Of a DNA stretch of 11,010 bases, positions 1 through 6,385 are shown one piece after another. The stretch spans positions 1 to 11,010 of the forward strand of contig CAJMPF010000033.1 of NCBI GenBank assembly GCA_905215195.1. The letters run 5' to 3'. This stretch comes from an uncultured bacterium (GTDB lineage: Bacteria > Actinomycetota > Coriobacteriia > Coriobacteriales > Coriobacteriaceae). The stretch's first letter is position 1. Every line of letters begins with the position of its first letter. The notes beneath the pieces are model-generated. The model was given only the letters and a program-made list of their open reading frames with translations, had not been told where the DNA came from and searched no databases. The translations under genes and the position numbers were made by a program.

Positions 1-302
1 GCTTTGCAAAGGCGGGCCTTCCGGGCGAGGAGCATGAGGTCATTCTTGAGCTGAAGCTTCTGGCGGACGTCGGTCTGGTCGGCTTCCCGAATGTCGGCAA
101 GTCGACGCTTTTGTCCGTCACGTCCAACGCGCACCCGAAGATCGCAAACTATCACTTCACCACGCTCTATCCGAACCTCGGCGTCATCTATGTTGCTGAC
201 GGCGTCTCGTTCGTCATGGCCGATATCCCGGGTATCATCGAGGGCGCAGCCGACGGCGTCGGCCTCGGCCATGCGATCCTTCCAAAAGAGATCGAAATCT
301 GA
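1..302 (+). CDS. obg: Obg/CgtA GTPase, internal piece cut off after the G3 region (broken gene, 5' end outside window)
   Basis: Obg is an essential ribosome-associated GTPase. The frame is open from the window edge; I take codons from base 3. It shows the Obg N-domain exit (PGEEHEVILELKLLADVG), the G1 P-loop GFPNVGKST, a G2 region with HFTTLYPNLG, the G3 motif DIPG and the GIIEGAADGVGLGH block. All are characteristic of Obg rather than other Era/HflX GTPases. A normal Obg continues FLRHIERT and has the G4 NKxD and G5 motifs plus a C-terminal OCT domain. Here the sequence turns into ILPKEIEI and stops at 300-302. Without G4 and G5 it should not bind GTP normally. Identity is secure; the truncated form is either a real gene remnant or an assembly chimera, because similarity ends exactly where an opposite-strand esterase-like fragment begins. 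Confidence 0.85.
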   Translation, partial: FAKAGLPGEEHEVILELKLLADVGLVGFPNVGKSTLLSVTSNAHPKIANYHFTTLYPNLGVIYVADGVSFVMADIPGIIEGAADGVGLGHAILPKEIEI

Positions 303-365
303 TGGACGGGGCATGGCGCCTCGATATTCACCAAATTGATGTTGTAGCTCCTGAGCACTTGGCAT
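270..365 (-). pseudogene. N-terminal fragment resembling an AXE1-type acetylxylan esterase / cephalosporin-C deacetylase
   Basis: Read on the minus strand from an ATG at 365-363, the frame gives MPSAQELQHQFGEYRG, then MPRPSDFDLFWKDR, then MAEADAV. This matches the usual start of AXE1-family esterases as I know it: an 'ELxxYxG' segment followed by 'PxPxDFDxFW' and an acidic/alanine-rich helix. After about residue 38 the frame stays open to base 1, but it is only the antisense of the obg fragment, so the catalytic alpha/beta-hydrolase part is missing. The Shine-Dalgarno is poor: AAAGG lies about 15 nt upstream. The fragment lies just after the opp operon in the same direction, where an intact gene would be its next member. 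Only ~38 residues support the family call. Confidence 0.5.
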
Positions 366-401
366 GGCTCGTGAACCCAACCTTTCGAAATCGCAACGGA
401 G

Positions 402-429
402 GTGCGCCCGGCAAGGGAACCGGGCGCAC
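402..429 (-). terminator. Perfect 10-bp GC-rich stem-loop after oppF (terminator or intercistronic hairpin)
   Basis: GTGCGCCCGG (402-411) and CCGGGCGCAC (420-429) are exact complements around an 8-nt loop. It starts 16 nt past the oppF stop. On the minus strand it is followed by ACCTCCGTTGCGATTT, which is not a clean U-run. It may therefore act as a 3'-end-stabilising or read-through hairpin rather than a strong intrinsic terminator. Confidence 0.6.
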
Positions 430-445
430 GGGAGGGAAAGCGAGG

Positions 446-1273
446 CTACTCGCCGAGCTTGGGATGCAGCAGCGACGGCGCAGCGCCGAGCAGCATCTTG
501 GTGTAGGGGTCCTGGGGGTGCTGGAAGACCTGCTTGGCCTCGCCCTGCTCGACGATCCTGCCGCCATTCATAACGATGATGTCGTCAGAGATATAGCGGA
601 CCGTCTGGATGTCATGGCTGATGAACACCATGGCCAGGCCGAGCTCCTTCTTAAGGTCGGTCAGCAGGTTCAGAATCTGCGCGCGGACCGAAACGTCCAG
701 AGCCGAGGTGGGCTCGTCGGCGATGATGGCATCGGGGTTCAGCGACAGGGCACGGGCAATTGCGACGCGCTGGCGCTGGCCGCCCGAAAGCTGGCCGGGA
801 AGAACCTCGGCAGCGGAGCTGGGCAGACCGGTGAGCTCCAAGAGTTCCTTGACGCGCTTCTCCTGCTCGGCCTCGGTACCCAGGTTGTGGACGCGCATGG
901 GGTCGAGCAGCTGCTCGCGAACGACCATGCGGGGGTTGAGCGCCGTGGCCGGGTTCTGGAACACGACCGAGATGACGCGACCCATGTGGCGACGGTCCTC
1001 GGCGGTACGTTTGGTAACGTCCTTGCCCTTAAAGTAGACCTTGCCGCTCGTGGGGGCCTGCAGGCCGCACATGACGTTGGCGGTGGTGGACTTACCGCAA
1101 CCGGACTCGCCGACGATGCCGATCGTCTGACCGGGCATGAGCTTAATCGTTACACCCTGGACGGCGTGAACCAGGTTGGGGTGCAGAATCGAGCCGGTAC
1201 GGGTCCTAAAGGTGACGTGGACGTCATCAAGGAAGATGATCGGCTCGACGCCGTTGACTGCGGTCTCGCTCAT
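446..1273 (-). CDS. oppF: OppF-type ATP-binding subunit of an oligopeptide ABC importer
   Basis: One of two ATPases that power the Opp/Dpp-type importer, acting on the cytoplasmic face. The 275-aa protein has all ABC motifs: Walker A GESGCGKST (55-63), Q-loop Q106 in VVFQNP, signature LSGGQ (162-166), Walker B AIIADEP (182-188), D-loop SALD (190-193) and H-loop H220. It is shorter than typical OppF (roughly 310-330 aa). It ends soon after DPYTKMLLGAAPSL, so the usual C-terminal oligo_HPY cysteine segment is absent. The ATG directly follows the TAG of the upstream fusion gene. Its GGAGG ribosome binding site lies within the last codons of that gene, which suggests translational coupling. It is the last complete gene of the opp operon. 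Confidence 0.95.
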   Translation of the reverse strand: MSETAVNGVEPIIFLDDVHVTFRTRTGSILHPNLVHAVQGVTIKLMPGQTIGIVGESGCGKSTTANVMCGLQAPTSGKVYFKGKDVTKRTAEDRRHMGRVISVVFQNPATALNPRMVVREQLLDPMRVHNLGTEAEQEKRVKELLELTGLPSSAAEVLPGQLSGGQRQRVAIARALSLNPDAIIADEPTSALDVSVRAQILNLLTDLKKELGLAMVFISHDIQTVRYISDDIIVMNGGRIVEQGEAKQVFQHPQDPYTKMLLGAAPSLLHPKLGE

Positions 1274-3289
1274 CTACATCACCTCCGCGTGAGGGGTCAA
1301 ACCATTTGCCTTGAGCACCTCGTCGGGGAGCTCGGAATAGAAGTGCTCGGTGCCGGGCACGCGCTTGAAGACCGGACGGGTGTCCAGGCCAATACGCGGA
1401 TGGCTCGAACGGGGCGCGAAGCGATCGCCCTTGGGGAAATCGCGCGGACTCGGAACGGCGCCGGGCACCTGGTGCAGGCGGCCCGAACCGCTCTCGATGG
1501 ACAGAACGGAACCCAGAAGACCGCGGGTGTACTCATGGATCGGGTTAGTGAGCAGCTCCTTGGTGGGCGCCTGCTCGATAACCTGGCCGGCGTACATAAC
1601 CGTGATGTTGTGGGCGACCTCGGCGACCAGCGCCAGGTCGTGCGAAACGAAGATCATGGCAAAGCCGAGCTTGGCCTGAAGATCGTTGAGCAGCTTGATA
1701 ACCTGCTTCTGAACGGTAACGTCCAGAGCGGTCGTGGGCTCGTCGCAGATGACCAGCTTGGGGTCGCGGGTAAGGGCCATAGCGATCAGGACACGCTGAC
1801 GCTGGCCGCCGGAAAGCTCGTGCGGATAGCTCTCGAGCGTGCGCTTGGGATCGAGGCCGACGAGCTCCAGGAGCTCCTCAGCGCTGCGGGTTCCGCCGCG
1901 CTTGGTGAGCTGCTTCATCTGGGCAGAGATGAGCATGGAGGGGTTGAGCGAGGACAGGGCGTCCTGATAGACCATAGCGATATCGGTACCGCGCAGGCCG
2001 AACCACTCCTTCTTGCTCATCTTGAGCAGGTCACGGCCCTCCCAGAGGACCTCGCCGGAAAGGTGCTCGTCCTCATCGGTCAGGCCCATGATGGCCAGCG
2101 TGGTGATGGACTTACCGCAACCGGACTCGCCCACCAGGCCCATGGTCTGACCAGGACGGACGTCAAAGTTGACATGGTCGACGACGTTGATATCACCGTG
2201 ATGCTCAAACTGAATGCAGAAGTCACGGACCGAGAGAATCGGTTCAACAGACTCGTCGGGCACATGGCGATCGTCACGCTTGAGCTCGACATCGCGCAGG
2301 GCGCCAAGGCGAGCGGAGAGGGACTGGGCCTGCTCCTTGTAGGCGCGAACGGGGTCGGAGACCAGCAGGTCGGCCTCGCGACGCTTGGAGGAATCGGTAG
2401 GATCCAGGGCAGCGGAGGGCGCAGCGGCCATGGCGTCGGTAATGCCCTCGGAGAGGATGTTGAGCGCCAGGCAGGTGATCATGATGGCCAGGCCCGGGAA
2501 CAGCGCCTGCCACCAACGGCCAGCGAGCACGCCGCCGCGGGCGTCGGCGAGGATGTTGCCCCAGGTAGCGGTGGGCTCCTGGATACCAGCGCCGATGAAG
2601 GTCAGCGAGGCCTCGAAGATGATGGCGTCGGCGACCAGGGTAACGGTGAAGACCATGATCGGGGCGATGCAGTTACGCAGAACATGCTTGATCAAAATCC
2701 ACGGAGCCTTGGCGCCGGAAACGATGACCGCGCGGACATAGTCCTCGCCGTACTCGGACACGATGTTGGCGCGCACGATACGGGCAATCTGCGGAGTGTA
2801 CATAAAGCCGATGGCGAAGATGATCGACGGCACGGAGTTGCCCAGGATGGAGACGAAGACGGCCGCGAGGGCGATGCCCGGGATGGACATGATGATGTCC
2901 AGGATACGCATGATCGTCTCGGAGACGGCCTTGCGCGAAACCGCTGCAAGGGCGCCCACGACCGAGCCGCAGACCAGAGCCATGGCAGTGGCACCAAAGC
3001 CGATGATCAGCGAGTAACGACCACCGTAGAGCATGCGCGACAGAATGTCGCGACCCTTATCGTCGGTACCGAAGATAAATCCGTTGCCGGGAGCCTGGCG
3101 AGCCGTAAAGATCTCGACCGGGCTATAGGGGGCAAGAAGGGGCGCCAGAATCGCGGTCAGGGCGACCAGTACCAGCACGACGGCGGCAATCTTAGAAGAC
3201 AGCGTCATCTTCTTCCAGCCACCGAGCTTGAGCCCCTTGGAGGCAGCTTTCTCGAGCTGCTCGGTTTGCTTCTCTCGAATCTTTACCAT
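1274..3289 (-). CDS. oppCD: Fused OppC permease + OppD ATPase of an oligopeptide ABC importer
   Basis: A 671-aa fusion of membrane and ATPase subunits. Residues ~33-285 are an OppC/DppC permease: first membrane segment ~34-53, the periplasmic GTDDKGRDILSR motif (74-85), further membrane segments, and an EAA coupling loop around 179-206 (EYGEDYVRA, then HVLRN). A hydrophilic linker (~290-348) leads to the OppD ATPase: Walker A GESGCGKS (387-394), Q442, LSGGQ (492-496), Walker B KLVICDEP (511-518), D-loop ALD (521-523) and H550. The C-terminal tail has SGRLHQVPGAVPSPRDFP and GDRFAPRSSHPR where ordinary OppD has a cysteine-rich CRFHPRC segment, so no Fe-S type cysteines remain. There is no stop or frameshift in the linker. 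Permease/ATP-binding fusions are known in actinobacterial Opp systems. Start ATG at 3289, 3 nt after the oppB stop. Confidence 0.95.
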   Translation of the reverse strand: MVKIREKQTEQLEKAASKGLKLGGWKKMTLSSKIAAVVLVLVALTAILAPLLAPYSPVEIFTARQAPGNGFIFGTDDKGRDILSRMLYGGRYSLIIGFGATAMALVCGSVVGALAAVSRKAVSETIMRILDIIMSIPGIALAAVFVSILGNSVPSIIFAIGFMYTPQIARIVRANIVSEYGEDYVRAVIVSGAKAPWILIKHVLRNCIAPIMVFTVTLVADAIIFEASLTFIGAGIQEPTATWGNILADARGGVLAGRWWQALFPGLAIMITCLALNILSEGITDAMAAAPSAALDPTDSSKRREADLLVSDPVRAYKEQAQSLSARLGALRDVELKRDDRHVPDESVEPILSVRDFCIQFEHHGDINVVDHVNFDVRPGQTMGLVGESGCGKSITTLAIMGLTDEDEHLSGEVLWEGRDLLKMSKKEWFGLRGTDIAMVYQDALSSLNPSMLISAQMKQLTKRGGTRSAEELLELVGLDPKRTLESYPHELSGGQRQRVLIAMALTRDPKLVICDEPTTALDVTVQKQVIKLLNDLQAKLGFAMIFVSHDLALVAEVAHNITVMYAGQVIEQAPTKELLTNPIHEYTRGLLGSVLSIESGSGRLHQVPGAVPSPRDFPKGDRFAPRSSHPRIGLDTRPVFKRVPGTEHFYSELPDEVLKANGLTPHAEVM

Positions 3290-3292
3290 AAT

Positions 3293-4249
3293 CTACACCG
3301 TCCTGATGCGCGGGTTGATGAGCAGGTAGAGCATGTCAACCACGATGTTGATGATGATGAAGGCAAGAGCAACGACGATAACGACGCCCTGAACCAGGTT
3401 CGCCTCGTTGCCCTGAACGCCCTGCAGAATCGCGGTGCCCATGCCGGGGAGGTTGAAGATAACCTCGATGACGACGGCGCCGCCCATGAGGTAACCGATC
3501 TTAAGACCGAGGGTGGTGACCGGGGTGATCAGCGCATTGCGAAGAACGTTGATGCCGACGACGACCTTCTCGGGAACGCCGGCGCCGCGAGCCATACGGA
3601 CATAATCCTTGTCGAGCTCCTCGACCATGGCGGTACGCACGATACGAGTCATCTGGCCCGTCAGCGGAAATGCCAAGGCGATAGCGGGCATGATCATACG
3701 TCCCAGATAACCAACCGGATTCGTGGTGAAGTGAGGCAGAGCACCCGATGCCGGGAGCACCTTAAGGTAGGAAGAGAACAGCAGAATCAACAGAACGGCA
3801 AGCCAGAACGACGGGGTTGCCAAGCCGGCGATGGAAAAGACGCGGATCACTTGGTCCGGCCATTTGTCGCGATACAGTGCCGCGATGACACCGAGCAAAA
3901 ACGAGACGACCGCACCGATGGCAAGACCGATGAAGGTCAACTGCATCGTGACGGGCAGGGCCGTGGAGATGCGCTTGGCAACGGAGTTGCGAGCAGCACC
4001 ATAGGTGCCCATGTCGCCATGGATCAAATCGCCCATATAGCGCACGTAGCGCACGGGCCAGGGGTCGTCCAGACCATACTTCTCATGGTACTCGGCAACC
4101 GCCTCGGGCGAGGCACCGTCACCCAACGCCGTGTAGGCGGGGTCGGTCTTGGAGAACGACATAAGGAAGAACACCAGGACGGTGACGCCCAATGCCATGA
4201 TCGGCAGCGCCACAAGACGCCTTCCAATCAAACGTAGCAAGTTGTTCAC
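3293..4249 (-). CDS. oppB: OppB-type permease subunit of an oligopeptide ABC importer
   Basis: Integral membrane subunit that pairs with the OppC half of the next gene to form the translocation channel. I place the start at GTG 4249-4247 (318 aa, MNNLLRLIGRRLVALPIMALG), because a strong GGGGAG Shine-Dalgarno sits 5-6 nt upstream. An in-frame TTG at 4282 would put that ribosome binding site inside the gene. Membrane segments are visible at about 12-31, 101-125, 135-160, 184-200, 245-266 and 287-310. The EAA loop is at about 210-238 (EELDKDYVRMARGAG, then LRNALIT) and the family LPGMG motif at 267-271. The length is normal for the family. It is separated from oppA by a structured 157-nt gap. 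Confidence 0.94.
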   Translation of the reverse strand: MNNLLRLIGRRLVALPIMALGVTVLVFFLMSFSKTDPAYTALGDGASPEAVAEYHEKYGLDDPWPVRYVRYMGDLIHGDMGTYGAARNSVAKRISTALPVTMQLTFIGLAIGAVVSFLLGVIAALYRDKWPDQVIRVFSIAGLATPSFWLAVLLILLFSSYLKVLPASGALPHFTTNPVGYLGRMIMPAIALAFPLTGQMTRIVRTAMVEELDKDYVRMARGAGVPEKVVVGINVLRNALITPVTTLGLKIGYLMGGAVVIEVIFNLPGMGTAILQGVQGNEANLVQGVVIVVALAFIIINIVVDMLYLLINPRIRTV

Positions 4250-4289
4250 GTTCTCTCCCCTTTCTTTTGTCGGTAGGACCAACTGGTAT

Positions 4290-4307
4290 ATGAGTACGGA
4301 TACTCAT
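4290..4307 (-). other. 7-bp hairpin with a UCCG tetraloop in the oppA-oppB gap
   Basis: ATGAGTA and TACTCAT are exact complements around a 4-nt loop that reads UCCG in the minus-strand transcript, fitting the stable UNCG loop class. It lies 40 nt upstream of the oppB GTG and 3 nt past the large hairpin at 4311-4344. No U-run follows. Confidence 0.55.
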
Positions 4308-4310
4308 TAC

Positions 4311-4344
4311 AAGACCCGAGCGACATCGTTGCCGCCCGGGTCTT
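4311..4344 (-). other. Large intercistronic stem-loop between oppA and oppB
   Basis: AAGACCCGAGCG (4311-4322) pairs with 4333-4344 in 11 of 12 positions (one A/C mismatch) around a 10-nt loop. In the minus-strand mRNA it is not followed by a U-run, so it is more likely an mRNA-stabilising or attenuating hairpin that favours oppA over the membrane genes. The T-rich stretch TCTTTGTTTC follows only on the plus strand, where I see no gene to terminate. Confidence 0.6.
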
Positions 4345-4363
4345 TGTTTCAACTATGAGGATA

Positions 4364-4407
4364 CGGTCCCAACGACCGACATCCTGTATACAGACTCAAG
4401 CGAGTCT
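4364..4407 (-). other. Two small hairpins directly after oppA
   Basis: AGACTC/GAGTCT (4392-4397 and 4402-4407, loop of 4) begins inside the oppA stop codon. CGGTC/GACCG (4364-4368 and 4374-4378, loop of 5) follows. Each is weak alone. With the hairpins at 4311-4344 and 4290-4307 they make most of the oppA-oppB gap potentially structured. Confidence 0.4.
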
Positions 4408-6020
4408 TACGCCTTGACGGTCGCAACGCCCCTGAAGGACATGCTCGTCGTGCCGATGCCCTTGAAGCCATCGAGGGCCTCGCCGTTGGGCGCAGTGGAC
4501 GGATCGTCCCAGAAAGCGGAGACGGTCTTGACGTGGACAACGGGGTACAGAACGGCGTTGTCAGCAATGATGTCGAAGCACTCGTTCCACTTCTTCTGCT
4601 GCTCGTCGCCCTCGGCGGCAAGAGCCTCGTCCATGAGACTGTGGAGCTTCTGCCACTCAGCGGACTCCTTCCACGGGCAACGGGTCTGCATCCAGACGTT
4701 GTCGCCGTACCACCAGTTGAGCAGCAGATCGGGGTCGGCGCCGAAGCAGGAAGGATCGCCAGGGGCAAGGAGGATATCGTAGGCCTCGCCGCCGTCGATG
4801 GCAGCGTAGGTGGCCGGCGAGGTATCGGTCTGGATGGTCACATCGAAGCCGAGAGCGTCGAGGTCATTCTTGACCTGGGCGGCCATGCCCTTAATCTGCT
4901 CGTTGTCGGTGGTGCGCAGGGTGATGGCACCCGGGGTGATGCCAGACTCCTCGATGAGCTTCTTAGCCTTCTTGGCGTCGGTCTTGTACACCGTGGAAGC
5001 CTCATGATAGTTGGTGAAGCTCTTGGGCAGGTAGCAGCTGGCAGCGGTGGCAAGGCCGGCGAAGGTGTTGCTGACCATCTTCTCGGTGTCGAGCGCATAC
5101 ATGACGGCCTGACGGACCTTGACGTTGTTCCAAGGCTCCTTGGCGACGTTGAACATGATGAAGCGGGTGCCGAAACCCTGAACGTTATCGATCTTGCAGC
5201 CGGCGCTCTCGAGCTGGTCGACGGCGTCAGCGGTAACGAGCTCCATAACGAGCGTGGAGCCCTCCTGCTGAGCGGTAACGCGAGCGGTGGGGTCGGTCAG
5301 GATGCTGTACTGGATCTTCTTATCCTCGGCAGCATACTCACCGTTGTACTCTGGGTTGGGAACCAGGGTGATCTCGGTATCGGAGATAGAGTCGTACATC
5401 CAGGGGCCGGAGCCGATCGGCTGCTTGGCGCGATCCTCCTCGGTCTGGGTGGCCGGGGTAACGCGGACGATGGCCAGACGATCCTTGAGCAGGGAGAAGT
5501 TGGGGACCTTGGTCTTGACCGTCACGGTGCTGGCGTCCTTGGCCTCGATGGACTCGAAGGGCTGGAAGAACGGAGCATAGGTAGCGGAAGCGGCGCAAGC
5601 GGTGTAGGAGGCAACGACATCGTCAGCGGTGACCTCGGTGCCATCGGAGAACTTGGCGCCCTTGCGGATGGTGACCTCGAAAGTGGTGTCGTCCACAGAC
5701 TTGGGATCGTCGGTGGCGAGCTCGTTGAAGGTGCTGTAGTCGTGGTAATCGATGCCGTAGAGGCCCTCGACGACGTGCCAGTTAGCACCCAGGCCCACAG
5801 CGGAGCCGGTGCTAGCGGGATCGAAGCTGGACGGAGCGTAAGCGGAACCAGCGGTGATCACGCCGCCGCCACGGTTGGCGGAATCGGTGGAACCGGAAGC
5901 GGAACCCTCGTCGCTAGAGCTGCCACCGCAGCCGGTGAGACCAAGCCCTGCGACAGCAGCGACGCTGCCGGTGAGGCCGAGGAACGAACGCCTGGACATA
6001 CCCTTGTTGATGATGGCCAT
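4407..6020 (-). CDS. oppA: OppA/DppA-type substrate-binding lipoprotein (SBP family 5), Tat-exported
   Basis: The extracellular receptor of the importer, anchored to the membrane by lipid. The start is ATG 6020 (537 aa), with AGGAG 5 nt upstream; an in-frame TTG at 6035 lies upstream of that site and is not used. The N-terminus has a twin-arginine motif SRRSFL (9-14), a hydrophobic stretch and a lipobox LTGC with Cys31, then a Gly/Ser linker. The mature part has family-5 features: FSDGTEVTADDV (124-135), GSGPWMY (203-209) and VRQAVMYALD (about 302-311). The family binds peptides, but members also bind nickel chelates or oligosaccharides, and the ligand cannot be read from sequence. First gene of the opp operon and probably the most abundant product, because of the hairpins that follow it. 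Confidence 0.95.
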   Translation of the reverse strand: MAIINKGMSRRSFLGLTGSVAAVAGLGLTGCGGSSSDEGSASGSTDSANRGGGVITAGSAYAPSSFDPASTGSAVGLGANWHVVEGLYGIDYHDYSTFNELATDDPKSVDDTTFEVTIRKGAKFSDGTEVTADDVVASYTACAASATYAPFFQPFESIEAKDASTVTVKTKVPNFSLLKDRLAIVRVTPATQTEEDRAKQPIGSGPWMYDSISDTEITLVPNPEYNGEYAAEDKKIQYSILTDPTARVTAQQEGSTLVMELVTADAVDQLESAGCKIDNVQGFGTRFIMFNVAKEPWNNVKVRQAVMYALDTEKMVSNTFAGLATAASCYLPKSFTNYHEASTVYKTDAKKAKKLIEESGITPGAITLRTTDNEQIKGMAAQVKNDLDALGFDVTIQTDTSPATYAAIDGGEAYDILLAPGDPSCFGADPDLLLNWWYGDNVWMQTRCPWKESAEWQKLHSLMDEALAAEGDEQQKKWNECFDIIADNAVLYPVVHVKTVSAFWDDPSTAPNGEALDGFKGIGTTSMSFRGVATVKA

Positions 6021-6023
6021 GTC

Positions 6024-6042
6024 TTCTCCTATCAATAGAGAA
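6024..6042 (-). promoter_or_regulatory. Hairpin occluding the oppA Shine-Dalgarno
   Basis: In the transcript UUCUC (6042-6038) pairs with GAGAA (6028-6024), and UA with UA after a bulged G, closing a UUGA loop. The AGGAG ribosome binding site (6030-6026) is almost entirely within the 3' arm. The stem is short and AU-rich, so it would modulate rather than block translation. Confidence 0.4.
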
Positions 6043-6089
6043 TCTTACTCGGGAGCACCTAGACTTGCCCCCGCGCAACTTGCGGACGA

Positions 6090-6117
6090 TATATACCTTA
6101 CCTACCGACGAACCCAA
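6090..6117 (-). promoter_or_regulatory. Possible second opp promoter close to oppA
   Basis: TATATA (6095-6090) with TTGGGT (6117-6112) at 16-bp spacing would start transcription near 6083, giving a leader of about 60 nt that skips the three-way-junction element. The -35 match is only 3 of 6, so this is weak. Confidence 0.25.
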
Positions 6118-6130
6118 CTGAGGTGCCGCG

Positions 6131-6225
6131 CTCGGCGACCGATACATACATCCGCTTGAACGGTATTTACTACCGTTCACCGAATTCGTTGACAAACGAT
6201 TCGCCAGACAGTATGTATCGGCGAG
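6131..6225 (-). promoter_or_regulatory. Candidate structured leader RNA: three-way junction upstream of oppA
   Basis: Read as minus-strand RNA. P1 is formed by CCGAUACAUAC (6221-6211) and GUAUGUAUCGG (6149-6139), 11 bp with no mismatch. It extends inward past one bulged U by GUCUG/CGGAU (two G-U pairs), and outward by CUCG/CGAG past a 4-nt bulge. Inside are P2, GAAUCGUU (6202-6195) with AACGAAUUC (6190-6182), one bulged A and loop UGUC; and P3, UGAACGGUA (6179-6171) with UACCGUUCA (6165-6157), 9 bp and loop GUAAA. Only about two nucleotides separate the helices. The element follows a predicted promoter and precedes oppA by ~110 nt. I do not recognise a known riboswitch core. The same symmetry could instead be DNA operators. 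Confidence 0.55.
6157..6179. repeat. 23-bp perfect palindrome (9-bp arms, 5-bp centre), operator-like
   Basis: TGAACGGTA and TACCGTTCA are exact inverted repeats around TTTAC. It forms P3 of the structure above. Size and spacing also suit a dimeric repressor site. A TTGTCA -35-like hexamer (6195-6190) lies just upstream on the minus strand, but the matching -10 (TAGTAA) is poor. Confidence 0.6.
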
Positions 6226-6252
6226 GTGAGATATCAGTCTTCGTCAACCCGC

Positions 6253-6285
6253 AGGATAGCAGGGTTGTTCACCATAACTAGTCAA
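6253..6285 (-). promoter_or_regulatory. Likely main promoter of the opp operon
   Basis: TTGACT (6285-6280) matches 5 of 6 of the -35 consensus. An extended -10, TGC-TATCCT, follows (TATCCT at 6258-6253). The spacer to TATCCT is 21 bp, longer than ideal, but the TG extension may compensate. Transcription would start near 6246, about 20-25 nt before the three-way junction, leaving a leader of roughly 225 nt. Confidence 0.45.
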
Positions 6286-6385
6286 ACGTTTTAGCGTTAA
6301 TAAAACCCGAAACCAGCAGGCAATCATGGCGAAATAAATGGTTGAAAATCACGCAATCATGTATATCAGTAGTTTAGGCTCGTGT
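6286..6385 (-). other. AT-richer spacer after uvrC with a weak terminator-like stem
   Basis: About 100 bp between the uvrC stop and the opp promoter. The best terminator candidate is GCCUG/CGGGU (6321-6317 and 6309-6305, two wobble pairs) followed by UUUAUU; it is weak. GCAATCATG occurs twice (6320-6328 and 6353-6361). I see no gene here on either strand. Confidence 0.3.

Noticed and set aside
1087..2131. Identical 25-bp segment at 1087-1111 and 2107-2131
   Set aside because: Both encode the Walker A loop (GESGCGKS) of the paired ATPases; conservation of function and codon bias explain it without a mobile or recombination element.
302..4237. Very long plus-strand reading frame (1311 codons) opposite the opp genes
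   Set aside because: It lies antisense to oppF, oppCD and oppB, whose motifs are unmistakable. Its product is a low-complexity Gly/Asp/His-rich string typical of the antisense of GC-rich codons.
4311..4350. Plus-strand intrinsic terminator (stem followed by TCTTTGTTTC)
   Set aside because: No plus-strand gene lies upstream that would need it; the stem is better read as an intercistronic element of the opp mRNA.
4533..6038. 501-codon plus-strand frame opposite oppA
   Set aside because: Antisense shadow of oppA; no recognisable domain, Gly/Val/Leu-rich, and no ribosome binding site.
5914..6195. Minus-strand frame from TTG 6195 running through the opp leader into oppA
   Set aside because: Overlaps oppA out of frame, is Arg/Ser-rich without motifs and has no Shine-Dalgarno; the leader is better explained by its inverted repeats.
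6320..6361. GCAATCATG direct repeats as CRISPR or attachment-site hints
   Set aside because: Only two 9-bp copies, with no spacer array, integrase or tRNA nearby.
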